A stretch of DNA of 6,832 bases. It comes from JAAOZP01 sp964616835. Its GTDB lineage: Archaea; Thermoproteota; EX4484-205; JAAOZP01. The DNA lies in assembly GCA_964616835.1 (NCBI GenBank), contig CAZTSG010000060.1:1-6832 (forward strand), in the 5' to 3' direction. Made by a program: the position numbers and the translations under genes. The notes under the pieces were generated by a model. It had not been told where the DNA came from, made no database searches, and worked only from the letters and a program-made list of their open reading frames with translations. Shown here one piece after another: positions 1 to 5,512 of this stretch. How positions within the stretch are numbered: the stretch's first letter is position 1; every line of letters begins with the position of its first letter.

Positions 1-1882
1 TAGCGCCGTAAGGATACTGCTTCCTCAAATGCTTCATCATCATCCTATACTGCTCTAGCGTGGGCTCATACACGTAGCCAGACCTCTCGGCGAAGAAGAA
101 ACAATTACTAAGCAGAAAACCGTCTGACGCTACGAATGAATGACTCTTGTTTTCTACTTCCAAATCATAAACATAGCCGGTATAGTATTCTTCCTTTACG
201 GATTCCACTGTATCAAGATAGAAATCGCCATACTTCACTACTTTAGCTTCTTTTCTCTCCCCAATATCGCCAAGCCTCTCTACATGACCATTCCTAAGCT
301 TAAGTAAATTAACCAGTTTAACCAGATCCTTGCCAGCAATGTAAACCTTATAGAGATCATGTCTAGCACCCTTAACCTTCTCTTTGCTCACTCTGCGAAC
401 CCTAGCGAATATTCCTAGTGAAGCTAGGAGGAAGAGAATGTCTCTGATAAGATTTTTAGAAACACTTGCATAACCGATGCTCAAGTGCCTAGTTCCTCTA
501 ACCACATACCCGTCCCCGTTGAACAAACCGCTCAATAAGGCCACTTTAGACTCTAGCGGGAAGTTTAAGAAGCCTCTTGGAAGCCTCTTGTTCGCAGACT
601 TTTCAGGTATTTGGAAAACATGCTTGAAAACGAGCCTAATCAGCCTGCTTCCAACAACAAGCTGCTTCACCTTTCCTTCATGTATAAGAAAACTGTGAGG
701 TAGTCCAAGTTTTTCAAGAATGCTTACAATCTCTTCCTCTACATCCTTTTGAGCAACGGTTATTCTAATATCCTTGCTAGTATAGTTACCATCCGATATG
801 AAATAACCTATTATCGTAGCCATTTCAGGGGTTATTTCCAATCTGGGGGAAATCTCATGTTTAGTGGCGTCTTTCCCCAGCCTATACTTGCCGGGCGGAT
901 GTAAATCGTAGAAATGTTTTAACGGCATTGAGCCACGAGTCTTCCAACTGTAAACAACATTTCCATATCTTCTCCTTAAGAGGAGGACATTAATATTCTC
1001 CACACCCCTGACATAAACCTTCTCTTTCTCTTCTTCAGGAAGTGCTTTAAACTCTTCCAAAAGGTTTATCTCCCTGAAACCATCGCTGCTACTAAAATTC
1101 CAAAGCAAGACAAGCATGTCTTTTTCATCAAGCTCGTCAGCCCGTTTTTTCCTTAATTCGCCATTCTCGTTGACAAAGACCATGTGTTCGGGTGTTAATC
1201 TGACTTCACGTCCAGTTCTTGTCCTAATCCTCAAGATTCTTCCCTCGTATTTTCTTCGGAATATTTTCGTAACCCTAGTCCACTTCGCCTTCCCATCGTT
1301 AAAACTTAAAACATACAGGTCTTCGGGAATAGCGTATTCACCAGCGAACCCTCCTGCCTCAACCCTGTTGATGAACGCAAGGTTCTTTGAAACATTTTCA
1401 AAGCTTTTAAGACCTGTCTCTACACTAGTCTTGAAAAGGGCTTCTTCGTCCCCAGGGAGACAATACCAGCAACTGAAGTTGCACCTGTTAGTCACGACAA
1501 CGTTGGCGAGCGCTGTTTGAGTAGTGTGGATTGAGCATATTCCGCATGAGAATGGGCAGGGGTTTTCAAGCTGCTTGTAAGCATACTTCACCTTTACTGA
1601 GGGGGCTTCGAACCTCATAGCCCTCCGGTACATCTCCGCATCCCCCCAGTAGAGGTCTTCAACCTCGCCGTGCTCAGGGCACTTCTTCCTTATCCAGATC
1701 TTACCGTCCTTCTCGTACACTATTGCTGGTAGAAGCCTGTAGCACTCTGGGCATACTGAGAGAGTGTTTCTAACGAGGCTCTCGCCCTCCTTTAAAACGG
1801 GCCTTGGGCCGCCTATGGATATTCTGCGACCCGCTACCTCCACAGTCCTCTCCCTGAGCTCTTCAGAACCCTGATGAGCCAT
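1..1882 (-). CDS. tes: Tes-like (MJ0619/COG1964) radical SAM protein, interrupted by an intein, 3' end beyond window
   Basis: The open frame runs uninterrupted from ATG at 1882 to the window edge, giving 627 complete codons of precursor. The N-extein (residues 1-140) has the Cys-rich layout of the MJ0619 family: CPEC (44-47), KKCPEHG (66-72), CPFSCGICSIH (109-119), then the radical SAM start TNRCNFSCWY (131-140). After a 453-residue intein the C-extein resumes with CFFFAERSGYVYEP, so the spliced protein reads RCNFSCWYC, a proper CX3CX2C [4Fe-4S]/SAM site. Characterised family members (tetraether lipid synthase, Tes) join the phytanyl chains of archaeal diether lipids tail-to-tail by radical chemistry and carry extra iron sites in addition to the SAM cluster. 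The start follows a TATA box by about 30 nt with no Shine-Dalgarno, suggesting a short or absent leader. Only 34 residues of the C-extein are visible, so the catalytic barrel cannot be examined. A COG1964 paralogue with a different substrate is possible. Confidence 0.85.
   Translation of the reverse strand, partial: MAHQGSEELRERTVEVAGRRISIGGPRPVLKEGESLVRNTLSVCPECYRLLPAIVYEKDGKIWIRKKCPEHGEVEDLYWGDAEMYRRAMRFEAPSVKVKYAYKQLENPCPFSCGICSIHTTQTALANVVVTNRCNFSCWYCLPGDEEALFKTSVETGLKSFENVSKNLAFINRVEAGGFAGEYAIPEDLYVLSFNDGKAKWTRVTKIFRRKYEGRILRIRTRTGREVRLTPEHMVFVNENGELRKKRADELDEKDMLVLLWNFSSSDGFREINLLEEFKALPEEEKEKVYVRGVENINVLLLRRRYGNVVYSWKTRGSMPLKHFYDLHPPGKYRLGKDATKHEISPRLEITPEMATIIGYFISDGNYTSKDIRITVAQKDVEEEIVSILEKLGLPHSFLIHEGKVKQLVVGSRLIRLVFKHVFQIPEKSANKRLPRGFLNFPLESKVALLSGLFNGDGYVVRGTRHLSIGYASVSKNLIRDILFLLASLGIFARVRRVSKEKVKGARHDLYKVYIAGKDLVKLVNLLKLRNGHVERLGDIGERKEAKVVKYGDFYLDTVESVKEEYYTGYVYDLEVENKSHSFVASDGFLLSNCFFFAERSGYVYEPTLEQYRMMMKHLRKQYPYGA
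104..1462 (-). other. Intein with LAGLIDADG homing endonuclease, inside the radical SAM Cys motif
   Basis: This is a 453-residue in-frame insertion with all expected blocks, numbered from Cys1. Block A starts CLPGDE (1-6). Block B is TGREVRLTPEHMVFV (83-97), with the TxxH pair T90/H93. The first dodecapeptide is IIGYFISDG (217-225, acidic D224). Block D is KRLPRGF (292-298). The second dodecapeptide is LLSGLFNGDG (309-318, acidic D317). Block F is GYVYDLEVENKSHSFVA (429-445, H441). Block G is GFLLSN (448-453), followed by the +1 Cys of the C-extein. Both LAGLIDADG acidic residues are present, so the nuclease looks intact. The penultimate residue is Ser452 instead of the usual His. A stretch of about 40 residues separates block A from the VLSF strand, longer than in minimal inteins. 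Codons are visibly more AT-rich (GAA, AAA, TTT, ATA) than in the flanking N-extein (GAG, AAG, CTC), as expected of an acquired element. Confidence 0.95.
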
Positions 1883-1910
1883 TAGGCTTCATGAGAAGCT
1901 AGAAACGAAT

Positions 1911-1918
1911 ATTATAAA
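1911..1918 (-). promoter_or_regulatory. TATA box of the Tes-like gene
   Basis: On the coding strand this reads TTTATAAT, preceded by a purine-rich BRE-like GGGAAAC. Its centre lies about 32 nt before the ATG at 1882, placing transcription start roughly 5-8 nt upstream of the start codon. No Shine-Dalgarno lies in the remaining leader, consistent with near-leaderless expression. An out-of-frame ATG 10 nt upstream would give only a 9-codon peptide. Confidence 0.7.
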
Positions 1919-1949
1919 AGTTTCCCGTATCAACCTATAGGGCTTAAGG

Positions 1950-1966
1950 CGGAGATTCAGACTCCG
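1950..1966. repeat. Short hairpin CGGAG/CTCCG
   Basis: Perfect 5-bp arms (1950-1954 and 1962-1966) with a 7-nt loop. It abuts a second dyad, CGACT-CC-AGTCG (1965-1976). Read on the minus strand, the segment 1958-1930 (GAATCTCCGCCTTAAGCC...) resembles the plus-strand hairpin motif at 2190-2221 in inverted orientation. Function unknown. Confidence 0.45.
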
Positions 1967-1980
1967 ACTCCAGTCGAGCT

Positions 1981-2006
1981 CATGCTGAAAACGTATTGCC
2001 AGCATG
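1981..2006. repeat. Hairpin with 7-bp perfect stem
   Basis: CATGCTG (1981-1987) is the exact reverse complement of CAGCATG (2000-2006), with a 12-nt loop. This is the longest perfect stem in the intergenic region. It lies about 100 nt upstream of the Tes-like gene's start, and upstream of its TATA box, so it would not be in that gene's leader. Confidence 0.5.
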
Positions 2007-2025
2007 TTGAAAGCCGATTTACTTA

Positions 2026-2042
2026 GAGCCGACAGCAGGCTC
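2026..2042. repeat. Short hairpin GAGCC/GGCTC
   Basis: Perfect 5-bp arms (2026-2030 and 2038-2042) around a 7-nt loop, 20 nt beyond the 1981-2006 hairpin. With the two stems to its left it forms a run of three or four closely spaced dyads over about 95 nt, which could belong to one structured transcript or element end. Confidence 0.4.
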
Positions 2043-2189
2043 ATACACGGTTCTTCTCTCACTCCATTCCTCCTTATGCTAGGGGCTCTCCAAATAATAG
2101 TGGGTTAGCTGGTTTGCAAAAAGGCGCACAGAATGAAATTGAGTCTAAAAGAGCAAGGAGTAACCAACTAATGAAAACCCTAGAAGTAA

Positions 2190-2221
2190 GAATCTCTCGG
2201 CTTCAGCCGTGGAGTAGGTTA
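2190..2221 (+). mobile_element. Possible IS200/IS605-TnpB right-end-like hairpin (remnant)
   Basis: The plus strand reads GAATCTCTCGGCTTCAGCCG followed by TGGAGTAGGTTA. It folds into a CGGC/GCCG stem with TTCA tetraloop, extended by CTC/GAG. This layout (GAAtC, stem, TTcA/TTTA-type loop, stem, GGAG) resembles the terminal hairpin that ends many archaeal IS200/IS605-family TnpB elements and their guide RNAs. No TnpB reading frame (RuvC or zinc-finger motifs) lies upstream, so at best this is a remnant or a small non-autonomous copy. The assignment rests on pattern memory and may be coincidental. Confidence 0.3.
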
Positions 2222-2226
2222 CTATG

Positions 2227-2251
2227 GTACAATTATTTTAGAATTTTGTAC
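2227..2251. repeat. AT-rich inverted repeat GTACAA/TTGTAC
   Basis: Perfect 6-bp arms (2227-2232 and 2246-2251) with a 13-nt AT-rich loop, directly beside the IS605-like hairpin motif. It could be a protein-binding dyad or part of an element end. No function can be assigned. Confidence 0.4.
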
Positions 2252-2333
2252 TGTTTAAGGTTTATTGGAGAACGACTAAAAATCATGAGCGTGACATGCC
2301 TTAGAAGCTAAAGCGTATGATTGACACGTGCCA

Positions 2334-3656
2334 CTAACCAGTTGGCTCATACCTAATTTTCCTCCCCTCTCCAATCCTCCTTATCAATCCGAGTCCCTCA
2401 AGCTTAGAGAGGAAACGTCTCACACTTCTCTCAGAGAGGTTCAGGAATAATTCACAATCCCTTCTGCTTACCGTTCTCCTAGCCCTGACGAAATCTAGGA
2501 GTCTTTTCTCGTTCTCGTTCAGATACTCCTCTAGAGACTTCAAGCTTCTAATCCAGACTTTAAAGAATCCTTTGCCCTGTGAAAACTCTGGACTAGGGAG
2601 ACCCATGCTCCTAAGAGAGTTTATCATTCTGAGCGTCCCCGACCCCCATTCCTCAAAATACCCTGTGTAGTAGAAGGCTCTTGATATCAATGGGTTCCTG
2701 GGGATCGAGGGGTGCTCCCTGCTTAAGTCTTCGATCTCGAGAGGCGGGGGAAGCTCGCCCGGATTCTCAACCGTGATTCCGAATTCATCGATCCTTACTG
2801 AAATATGTGAATTTGAAAAATAGTCCCTGTGGAGCAAAGCATTCACAAGAGCCTCCCTTATGGATTCAAGGGGATACTCCCAGGTTTCAACCCTCTCAAG
2901 CCCCTTTACCACGTATCCTTTCCTAATGTGTTTCCGGATGAAGCTCATAGCCTCCTCAAGCTGAACCTGCAGAGGACCCTCGATCAAAGCCTCATCCACA
3001 ATTTTACCTCCCTCAGCATAGCCTATTTTAATCACTGCTTGAGGAAAATAGGATGAGCACTCCTTTGAGAAAAGTAGCAGGGCCCCATTCCTTGCCTTCC
3101 CCCGGTCTAACAGGTTCAGCTTCTTAAGGACTGTTTGAATGTTTTCTGACTCTATCCTCATCCTCCTTCTCTCTCTAGCCTTCTTCAAGAAGTCTTCAAC
3201 AAGCTCCTCACTAATCTCATACTCGCCTTCGAAAACCAGGGAGTCGAATGTTACCCTATGGGAAACCAATTCCAGAATCCCGTTCCTGTCGAGCCTTCTA
3301 GTAACATTTCCCTTCCTCACGTAGCAGGCACCCCTGTAGAAATACGGCTTGTTGAAACCCTCATGCACCTCTATTTTCAGAACCAGCTTATTCCCATATG
3401 GAATAATTTTAAAATCTGGATAAACCTTTGGTTCAATAAGCTGATTAATCAAGTTCTCCAAGCTCTCAAGCTCCCCCTTTTTAAAATCCATCCCGATCAC
3501 GTTGCCATGGTCGTCAACTCCGACTAGTATTGTTCCCCCACGGGTGTTTGAGAACGCTGTTATCGTTTCTAGTACTTCTTCTCTCTCAGCTAAACTTTTT
3601 TTGAACTCAAGTCTTTCACCTTCTCCCTCACCAATTAATTCATCGATTCCGGCCAT
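2334..3656 (-). CDS. COG2865-type predicted transcriptional regulator (AlbA_2, GHKL-like ATPase and winged-helix domains)
   Basis: This 440-residue protein has three recognisable parts. An AlbA_2 (Schlafen-type) domain at about 10-130 has GERLEFKK (13-20) and FSNTRGGTILVGVDDHG (35-51). A GHKL-like ATP-binding region resembling the RecG-C-like module spans about 260-370, with an N-box-like IREALVNALLHRDY (266-279) and glycine-rich EEWGSGTLRM (335-344). A C-terminal winged helix lies at about 380-436 (LSERSVRRFLSKLEGLGLIRR). The architecture is that of COG2865, predicted ATP-binding transcriptional regulators found patchily in archaea and bacteria. Target and ligand are unknown. ATG at 3656 is chosen because it gives the full AlbA_2 domain and lies about 38 nt after a strong TATA box. 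The gene is monocistronic in appearance, with its own promoter and a large gap after it. Its start codon lies inside a 25-bp repeat that also occurs upstream of the promoter, pointing to autoregulation (inference). Confidence 0.88.
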   Translation of the reverse strand: MAGIDELIGEGEGERLEFKKSLAEREEVLETITAFSNTRGGTILVGVDDHGNVIGMDFKKGELESLENLINQLIEPKVYPDFKIIPYGNKLVLKIEVHEGFNKPYFYRGACYVRKGNVTRRLDRNGILELVSHRVTFDSLVFEGEYEISEELVEDFLKKARERRRMRIESENIQTVLKKLNLLDRGKARNGALLLFSKECSSYFPQAVIKIGYAEGGKIVDEALIEGPLQVQLEEAMSFIRKHIRKGYVVKGLERVETWEYPLESIREALVNALLHRDYFSNSHISVRIDEFGITVENPGELPPPLEIEDLSREHPSIPRNPLISRAFYYTGYFEEWGSGTLRMINSLRSMGLPSPEFSQGKGFFKVWIRSLKSLEEYLNENEKRLLDFVRARRTVSRRDCELFLNLSERSVRRFLSKLEGLGLIRRIGEGRKIRYEPTG

Positions 3657-3670
3657 ATCCGGTCAATGTC
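3646..3670 (-). promoter_or_regulatory. Putative operator, copy 1 of a 25-bp direct repeat
   Basis: This segment is identical to 3699-3723 over all 25 bases; the identity stops sharply on both sides. On the coding strand it begins GACATTGACCGG and contains a partial dyad, CCGG-N6-CCGG. It covers the regulator's ATG (3654-3656) and its predicted transcription start. A protein bound here would block initiation or leader clearance, the usual arrangement for archaeal repressors. Confidence 0.65.
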
Positions 3671-3689
3671 CTATTTTATTTAAAAAAGA

Positions 3690-3697
3690 TTTATAAA
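3690..3697 (-). promoter_or_regulatory. TATA box of the COG2865 regulator gene
   Basis: The coding strand reads TTTATAAA within AATATTTATAAATC. Its centre is about 38 nt before the ATG, predicting a start site near 3668, inside repeat copy 1. A second AT-rich candidate, TTTAAATA (about 3677-3684), would place the start at the ATG itself and give a leaderless transcript. The T6 run between them (3682-3687) could also act as a U-tract terminator for the upstream THEP1 gene, so the two functions may overlap. Confidence 0.7.
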
Positions 3698-3698
3698 T

Positions 3699-3723
3699 AT
3701 TCCGGCCATATCCGGTCAATGTC
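3699..3723 (-). promoter_or_regulatory. Putative operator, copy 2 of a 25-bp direct repeat
   Basis: Perfect second copy, 53 bp upstream of copy 1 (centre to centre). It lies immediately upstream of the TATA box at the BRE position and overlaps two bases of the THEP1 stop codon (3722-3724). Its internal ATG leads only to a 9-codon frame and is not in phase with the gene, so a duplicated gene start is less likely than a paired binding site. Confidence 0.65.
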
Positions 3724-4276
3724 AGTCTGAGGAGTGGGGGTCAAAATGAGTTGGGAAAAGTTGATGTAGGATAATCCCAGGAAGAGCATCCCTGTTATCA
3801 GGCTTAACAACATATGTTAAGGTTCCCTCTAAGGAAACTATTCTCTTGCAGAAAGGATTCTGCGAAGCCCTGTAGTGCATCGTCGCAACAATATTCTTCG
3901 GGGAGAAGAATGCTTTCGAAACAGCTTTTTTAAAAGCATCAGAGTAGAGCTCCATGGGCCCTATCTCATCTATGATGACGACTTCATCGCACGCTAGAGA
4001 GTTTTCAACAGCATTAACACCAACCCTATCGATCTCTTCAACGTTGACGACGTATTTCCCAACCCTGGGCCCGGGGCTTTGAGAAACACTAGCCATAACC
4101 CCCTTCAAACCCGTTTTCAAATCCTCAACTATAAAACCTGTCCTCACACCCCTCTCCCTAACCTCGTAGGTTATCATGCCTCCGGCAGAGATTCCTTTCT
4201 CCCTGAGGCCTTTGAAAACCTTGGAGACGAGCGTCGTCTTGCCTACTCCAGGCCTCCCAGTAATAAGGATTTTCAA
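3722..4276 (-). CDS. THEP1-type nucleoside-triphosphatase (KAP/ASCE P-loop fold)
   Basis: This 184-residue protein closely fits the THEP1 family in length and motifs. Walker A is GRPGVGKTT (7-15) at the extreme N-terminus, and Walker B is VVIIDEIGPMEL (99-110), with D103/E104 and the family's DEIGPMEL signature. The family hydrolyses NTPs slowly with broad specificity in the cytoplasm; its physiological role is not settled. The TTG start at 4276 is strongly supported: a perfect GGAGGT lies 7 nt upstream, and starting later would cut Walker A. The gene begins 3 nt after the phosphoesterase stop, so the two are almost certainly cotranscribed and coupled. Its last codons run into repeat copy 2 of the next gene's control region. 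The C-terminal tail after about residue 170 has no recognisable motif. Confidence 0.93.
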   Translation of the reverse strand: MKILITGRPGVGKTTLVSKVFKGLREKGISAGGMITYEVRERGVRTGFIVEDLKTGLKGVMASVSQSPGPRVGKYVVNVEEIDRVGVNAVENSLACDEVVIIDEIGPMELYSDAFKKAVSKAFFSPKNIVATMHYRASQNPFCKRIVSLEGTLTYVVKPDNRDALPGIILHQLFPTHFDPHSSD

Positions 4277-4279
4277 AGC

Positions 4280-4879
4280 CTAGACCTCCAGGAGCATCCC
4301 CTTGGCACCAGGGTTTACGACTAGAGTATTACCTATCTTCTCAGATACTCCTGCTTTCTCGTGGACATGGCCGCAGAGGCAAATCAGCGGAGACTCCTCT
4401 TCTATGAACTTCCTGAGCTCCAGCGAGCCGATGTGTTCTCCAGATGAAGTCAAATCGAGAGCAGTGTTGAAGGGCGGGCTGTGCGAGAGGAGTATAAGGT
4501 TCCTAGAGCCCTTAAACTCTGAGAGTATCTGTTTGAAACCGTCCTCACCCATTTCAAAGGGGGTTTTGAAAGGCGTGTAGAGGCTCCCGCCTATTCCGGC
4601 GAAGGTGAAGCCTTTGAAGAAAACCTTTCTACCATGCATGAATATCAGCCCCTTTTCCGCAGCCTTCTCTTCCAAGAGCCCGAGAGGCTCGTTGTTTCCA
4701 GGTATTATCATCACATGCTCGTTTAATCTCCTCACATTCTCCAAAGCAGCTTCCAACCCCTTGTTGAAAACAGTAATGTCGCCGAGGCAGACTGCAAGGT
4801 CCGCGTTCCTAGAATACCTCAAAGCGTCTTCAAGCAGGTTGAGCCTAAGGTGGATATCGGAGCATGCGAATAGCCTCAA
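4280..4879 (-). CDS. Calcineurin-like metallophosphoesterase
   Basis: This 199-residue single-domain protein has the two-metal phosphoesterase motifs in order: DIH (D8, H10), GDI (D34), GNNE (N62), SHSPP (H133) and GHVHE (H171, H173). The family hydrolyses phosphomono- or diesters at a dinuclear metal centre in the cytoplasm; the substrate here cannot be inferred. In the GNH[ED] motif the usual His is Asn63, as in other family members that vary there, so the metal ligands are complete but the catalytic His is absent. The TTG start at 4879 puts the DIH motif at residue 8. An in-frame stop lies five codons upstream, leaving CTG or TTG as the only nearby start. It has a possible promoter of its own and is followed closely by the THEP1 gene. 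Confidence 0.92.
   Translation of the reverse strand: MRLFACSDIHLRLNLLEDALRYSRNADLAVCLGDITVFNKGLEAALENVRRLNEHVMIIPGNNEPLGLLEEKAAEKGLIFMHGRKVFFKGFTFAGIGGSLYTPFKTPFEMGEDGFKQILSEFKGSRNLILLSHSPPFNTALDLTSSGEHIGSLELRKFIEEESPLICLCGHVHEKAGVSEKIGNTLVVNPGAKGMLLEV
4284..4289 (-). promoter_or_regulatory. Shine-Dalgarno site of the THEP1 gene
   Basis: The coding strand reads GGAGGT, fully complementary to the CCTCC anti-SD, 7 nt before the TTG at 4276. It lies within the final Glu-Val codons of the phosphoesterase gene, whose TAG stop is 4280-4282. A ribosome finishing that gene therefore uncovers the site. It is the only strong SD I see in the window and it decides the TTG start. Confidence 0.85.
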
Positions 4880-4904
4880 TCCCAGGGCTCTTTATCCAGG
4901 CGTG

Positions 4905-4919
4905 TTTTTATGCTTTTAA
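4905..4919 (-). promoter_or_regulatory. Possible TATA region of the phosphoesterase-THEP1 unit
   Basis: The coding strand reads TTAAAAGCATAAAAA, about 26-40 nt before the TTG at 4879 and just after the pilin stop at 4937. Position suits a leaderless transcript beginning at or near the TTG, and no Shine-Dalgarno is seen there. The match is loose, so read-through from the pilus genes remains possible. Confidence 0.4.
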
Positions 4920-4936
4920 CCTAGAAGGTTTTCCCA

Positions 4937-5473
4937 TTAAGGGAGTCTCACAGTCATCTTATAATCGTAACCGCTCGGTGACGAGCGGAAGCCTAGGTTG
5001 ATGACCATGCCACTAGTCAAAATACCCCCGCTGTAGGAAGCTCCTTGAGGTATGGTCAGCTCAACGTCAACACTAACCCCTGTTCTCAGAGGTATTGGAA
5101 CTCCGTCTCCGGATTCCCCCCGTTCAGAGACCCAGTGTAACCCTATGCCTTCAATAGCAGTCAGCGGAGCATCGTTTATTGTTATGCTACTTACTTGAGA
5201 AGGAACGTTCCCTAAATTCTTTAATCTTGCTCTTATTACGAATAAGTCTCCTTCCGAATAGCATCCGTATAACTCCGCCCTTATTTCTTCACGGCCCATG
5301 AAAGAACCCGTCAAGCCACTGGCCCAAAGCATTGCTACTATCGCGACAACTACCCCTATTGCTGTTAAAATAATCACGGTGATAACTGGGCTTACGCCTC
5401 TTTTACTTTTCAAAAGGCTTATTGTCAAGCCTAATCCCTGGCATAGAGGAATGTTTTTAAATTTTTTTAACAT
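4937..5473 (-). CDS. Type IV pilin-like protein with class III signal peptide (archaeal Pilin_N type)
   Basis: From ATG at 5473 the protein has 178 residues. The class III site is KSKRG|VSPVITVIIL, with predicted cleavage after Gly26. It is followed by one hydrophobic segment (about 27-50) that would form the assembly helix, then a mostly beta C-terminal head of about 125 residues with ARLKNLGNVPSQVSSITI, a pattern common in archaeal pilins. The prepilin peptidase encoded just upstream is the obvious processor and the ATPase beyond it the likely assembly motor; the mature protein would sit on the cell surface. The start is uncertain. The 26-residue n-region is long, and the first codons (TTTAAAAA at 5454-5461) look like a TATA box that would lead a leaderless TTG start at 5428, giving an 11-residue n-region. 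TTG at 5479 and 5413 are other options. Major pilin, minor pilin and adhesin roles cannot be separated. Confidence 0.85.
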   Translation of the reverse strand: MLKKFKNIPLCQGLGLTISLLKSKRGVSPVITVIILTAIGVVVAIVAMLWASGLTGSFMGREEIRAELYGCYSEGDLFVIRARLKNLGNVPSQVSSITINDAPLTAIEGIGLHWVSERGESGDGVPIPLRTGVSVDVELTIPQGASYSGGILTSGMVINLGFRSSPSGYDYKMTVRLP

Positions 5474-5512
5474 GAACAAAGCAATAAATTAATTAGATGG
5501 TTTGAAAACTTC

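Larger units (their letters stand above)
1883..2333. other. 451-bp intergenic region with hairpins, no convincing gene
   Basis: The gap lies between the stop of the COG2865 regulator and the start of the Tes-like gene. It has no recognisable protein, tRNA or rRNA. The only frames are a 65-codon plus-strand frame with a TTG start (2114-2311) and a short minus-strand frame across 1930-2095; neither resembles a known protein. Several short dyads lie along it (1950-1966, 1965-1976, 1981-2006, 2026-2042, 2194-2214, 2227-2251). A T5 run on the minus strand near 2277-2281, about 55 nt after the regulator's stop, could end transcription. The region may be a decayed small transposable element, an untranslated RNA, or plain spacer. 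It is not as GC-rich as structural RNAs of hyperthermophiles usually are. Confidence 0.5.

Noticed and set aside
1116..1520. Plus-strand 134-codon open frame
   Set aside because: It is antisense to the intein and N-extein, which have clear motifs. It is Ser/Leu/Phe-rich low-information sequence with no recognisable domain.
1..1882. Pseudogene caused by insertion
   Set aside because: The insertion is in frame, has complete splicing blocks A, B, F and G, and rejoins the radical SAM motif exactly, so an active intein is the better explanation.
2114..2311. Plus-strand 65-codon open frame with TTG start in the intergenic gap
   Set aside because: It has no Shine-Dalgarno, promoter or family resemblance, and it runs through the hairpin motif at 2190-2221. 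It could at most be a decayed end of a transposase-like gene.
1883..2333. Structural RNA (RNase P, SRP, tRNA) in the gap
   Set aside because: No T-loop, acceptor-stem or conserved core sequence was seen, and the GC content is too low for a hyperthermophile structural RNA.
3646..3723. CRISPR-like repeat-spacer-repeat
   Set aside because: There are only two copies, the spacer is a 28-bp AT-rich promoter with TATA box, and the repeats overlap coding ends. An operator pair explains it better.
4302..4919. Plus-strand open frames over the phosphoesterase gene
   Set aside because: They are shadows of a gene with all five metallophosphoesterase motifs on the minus strand.
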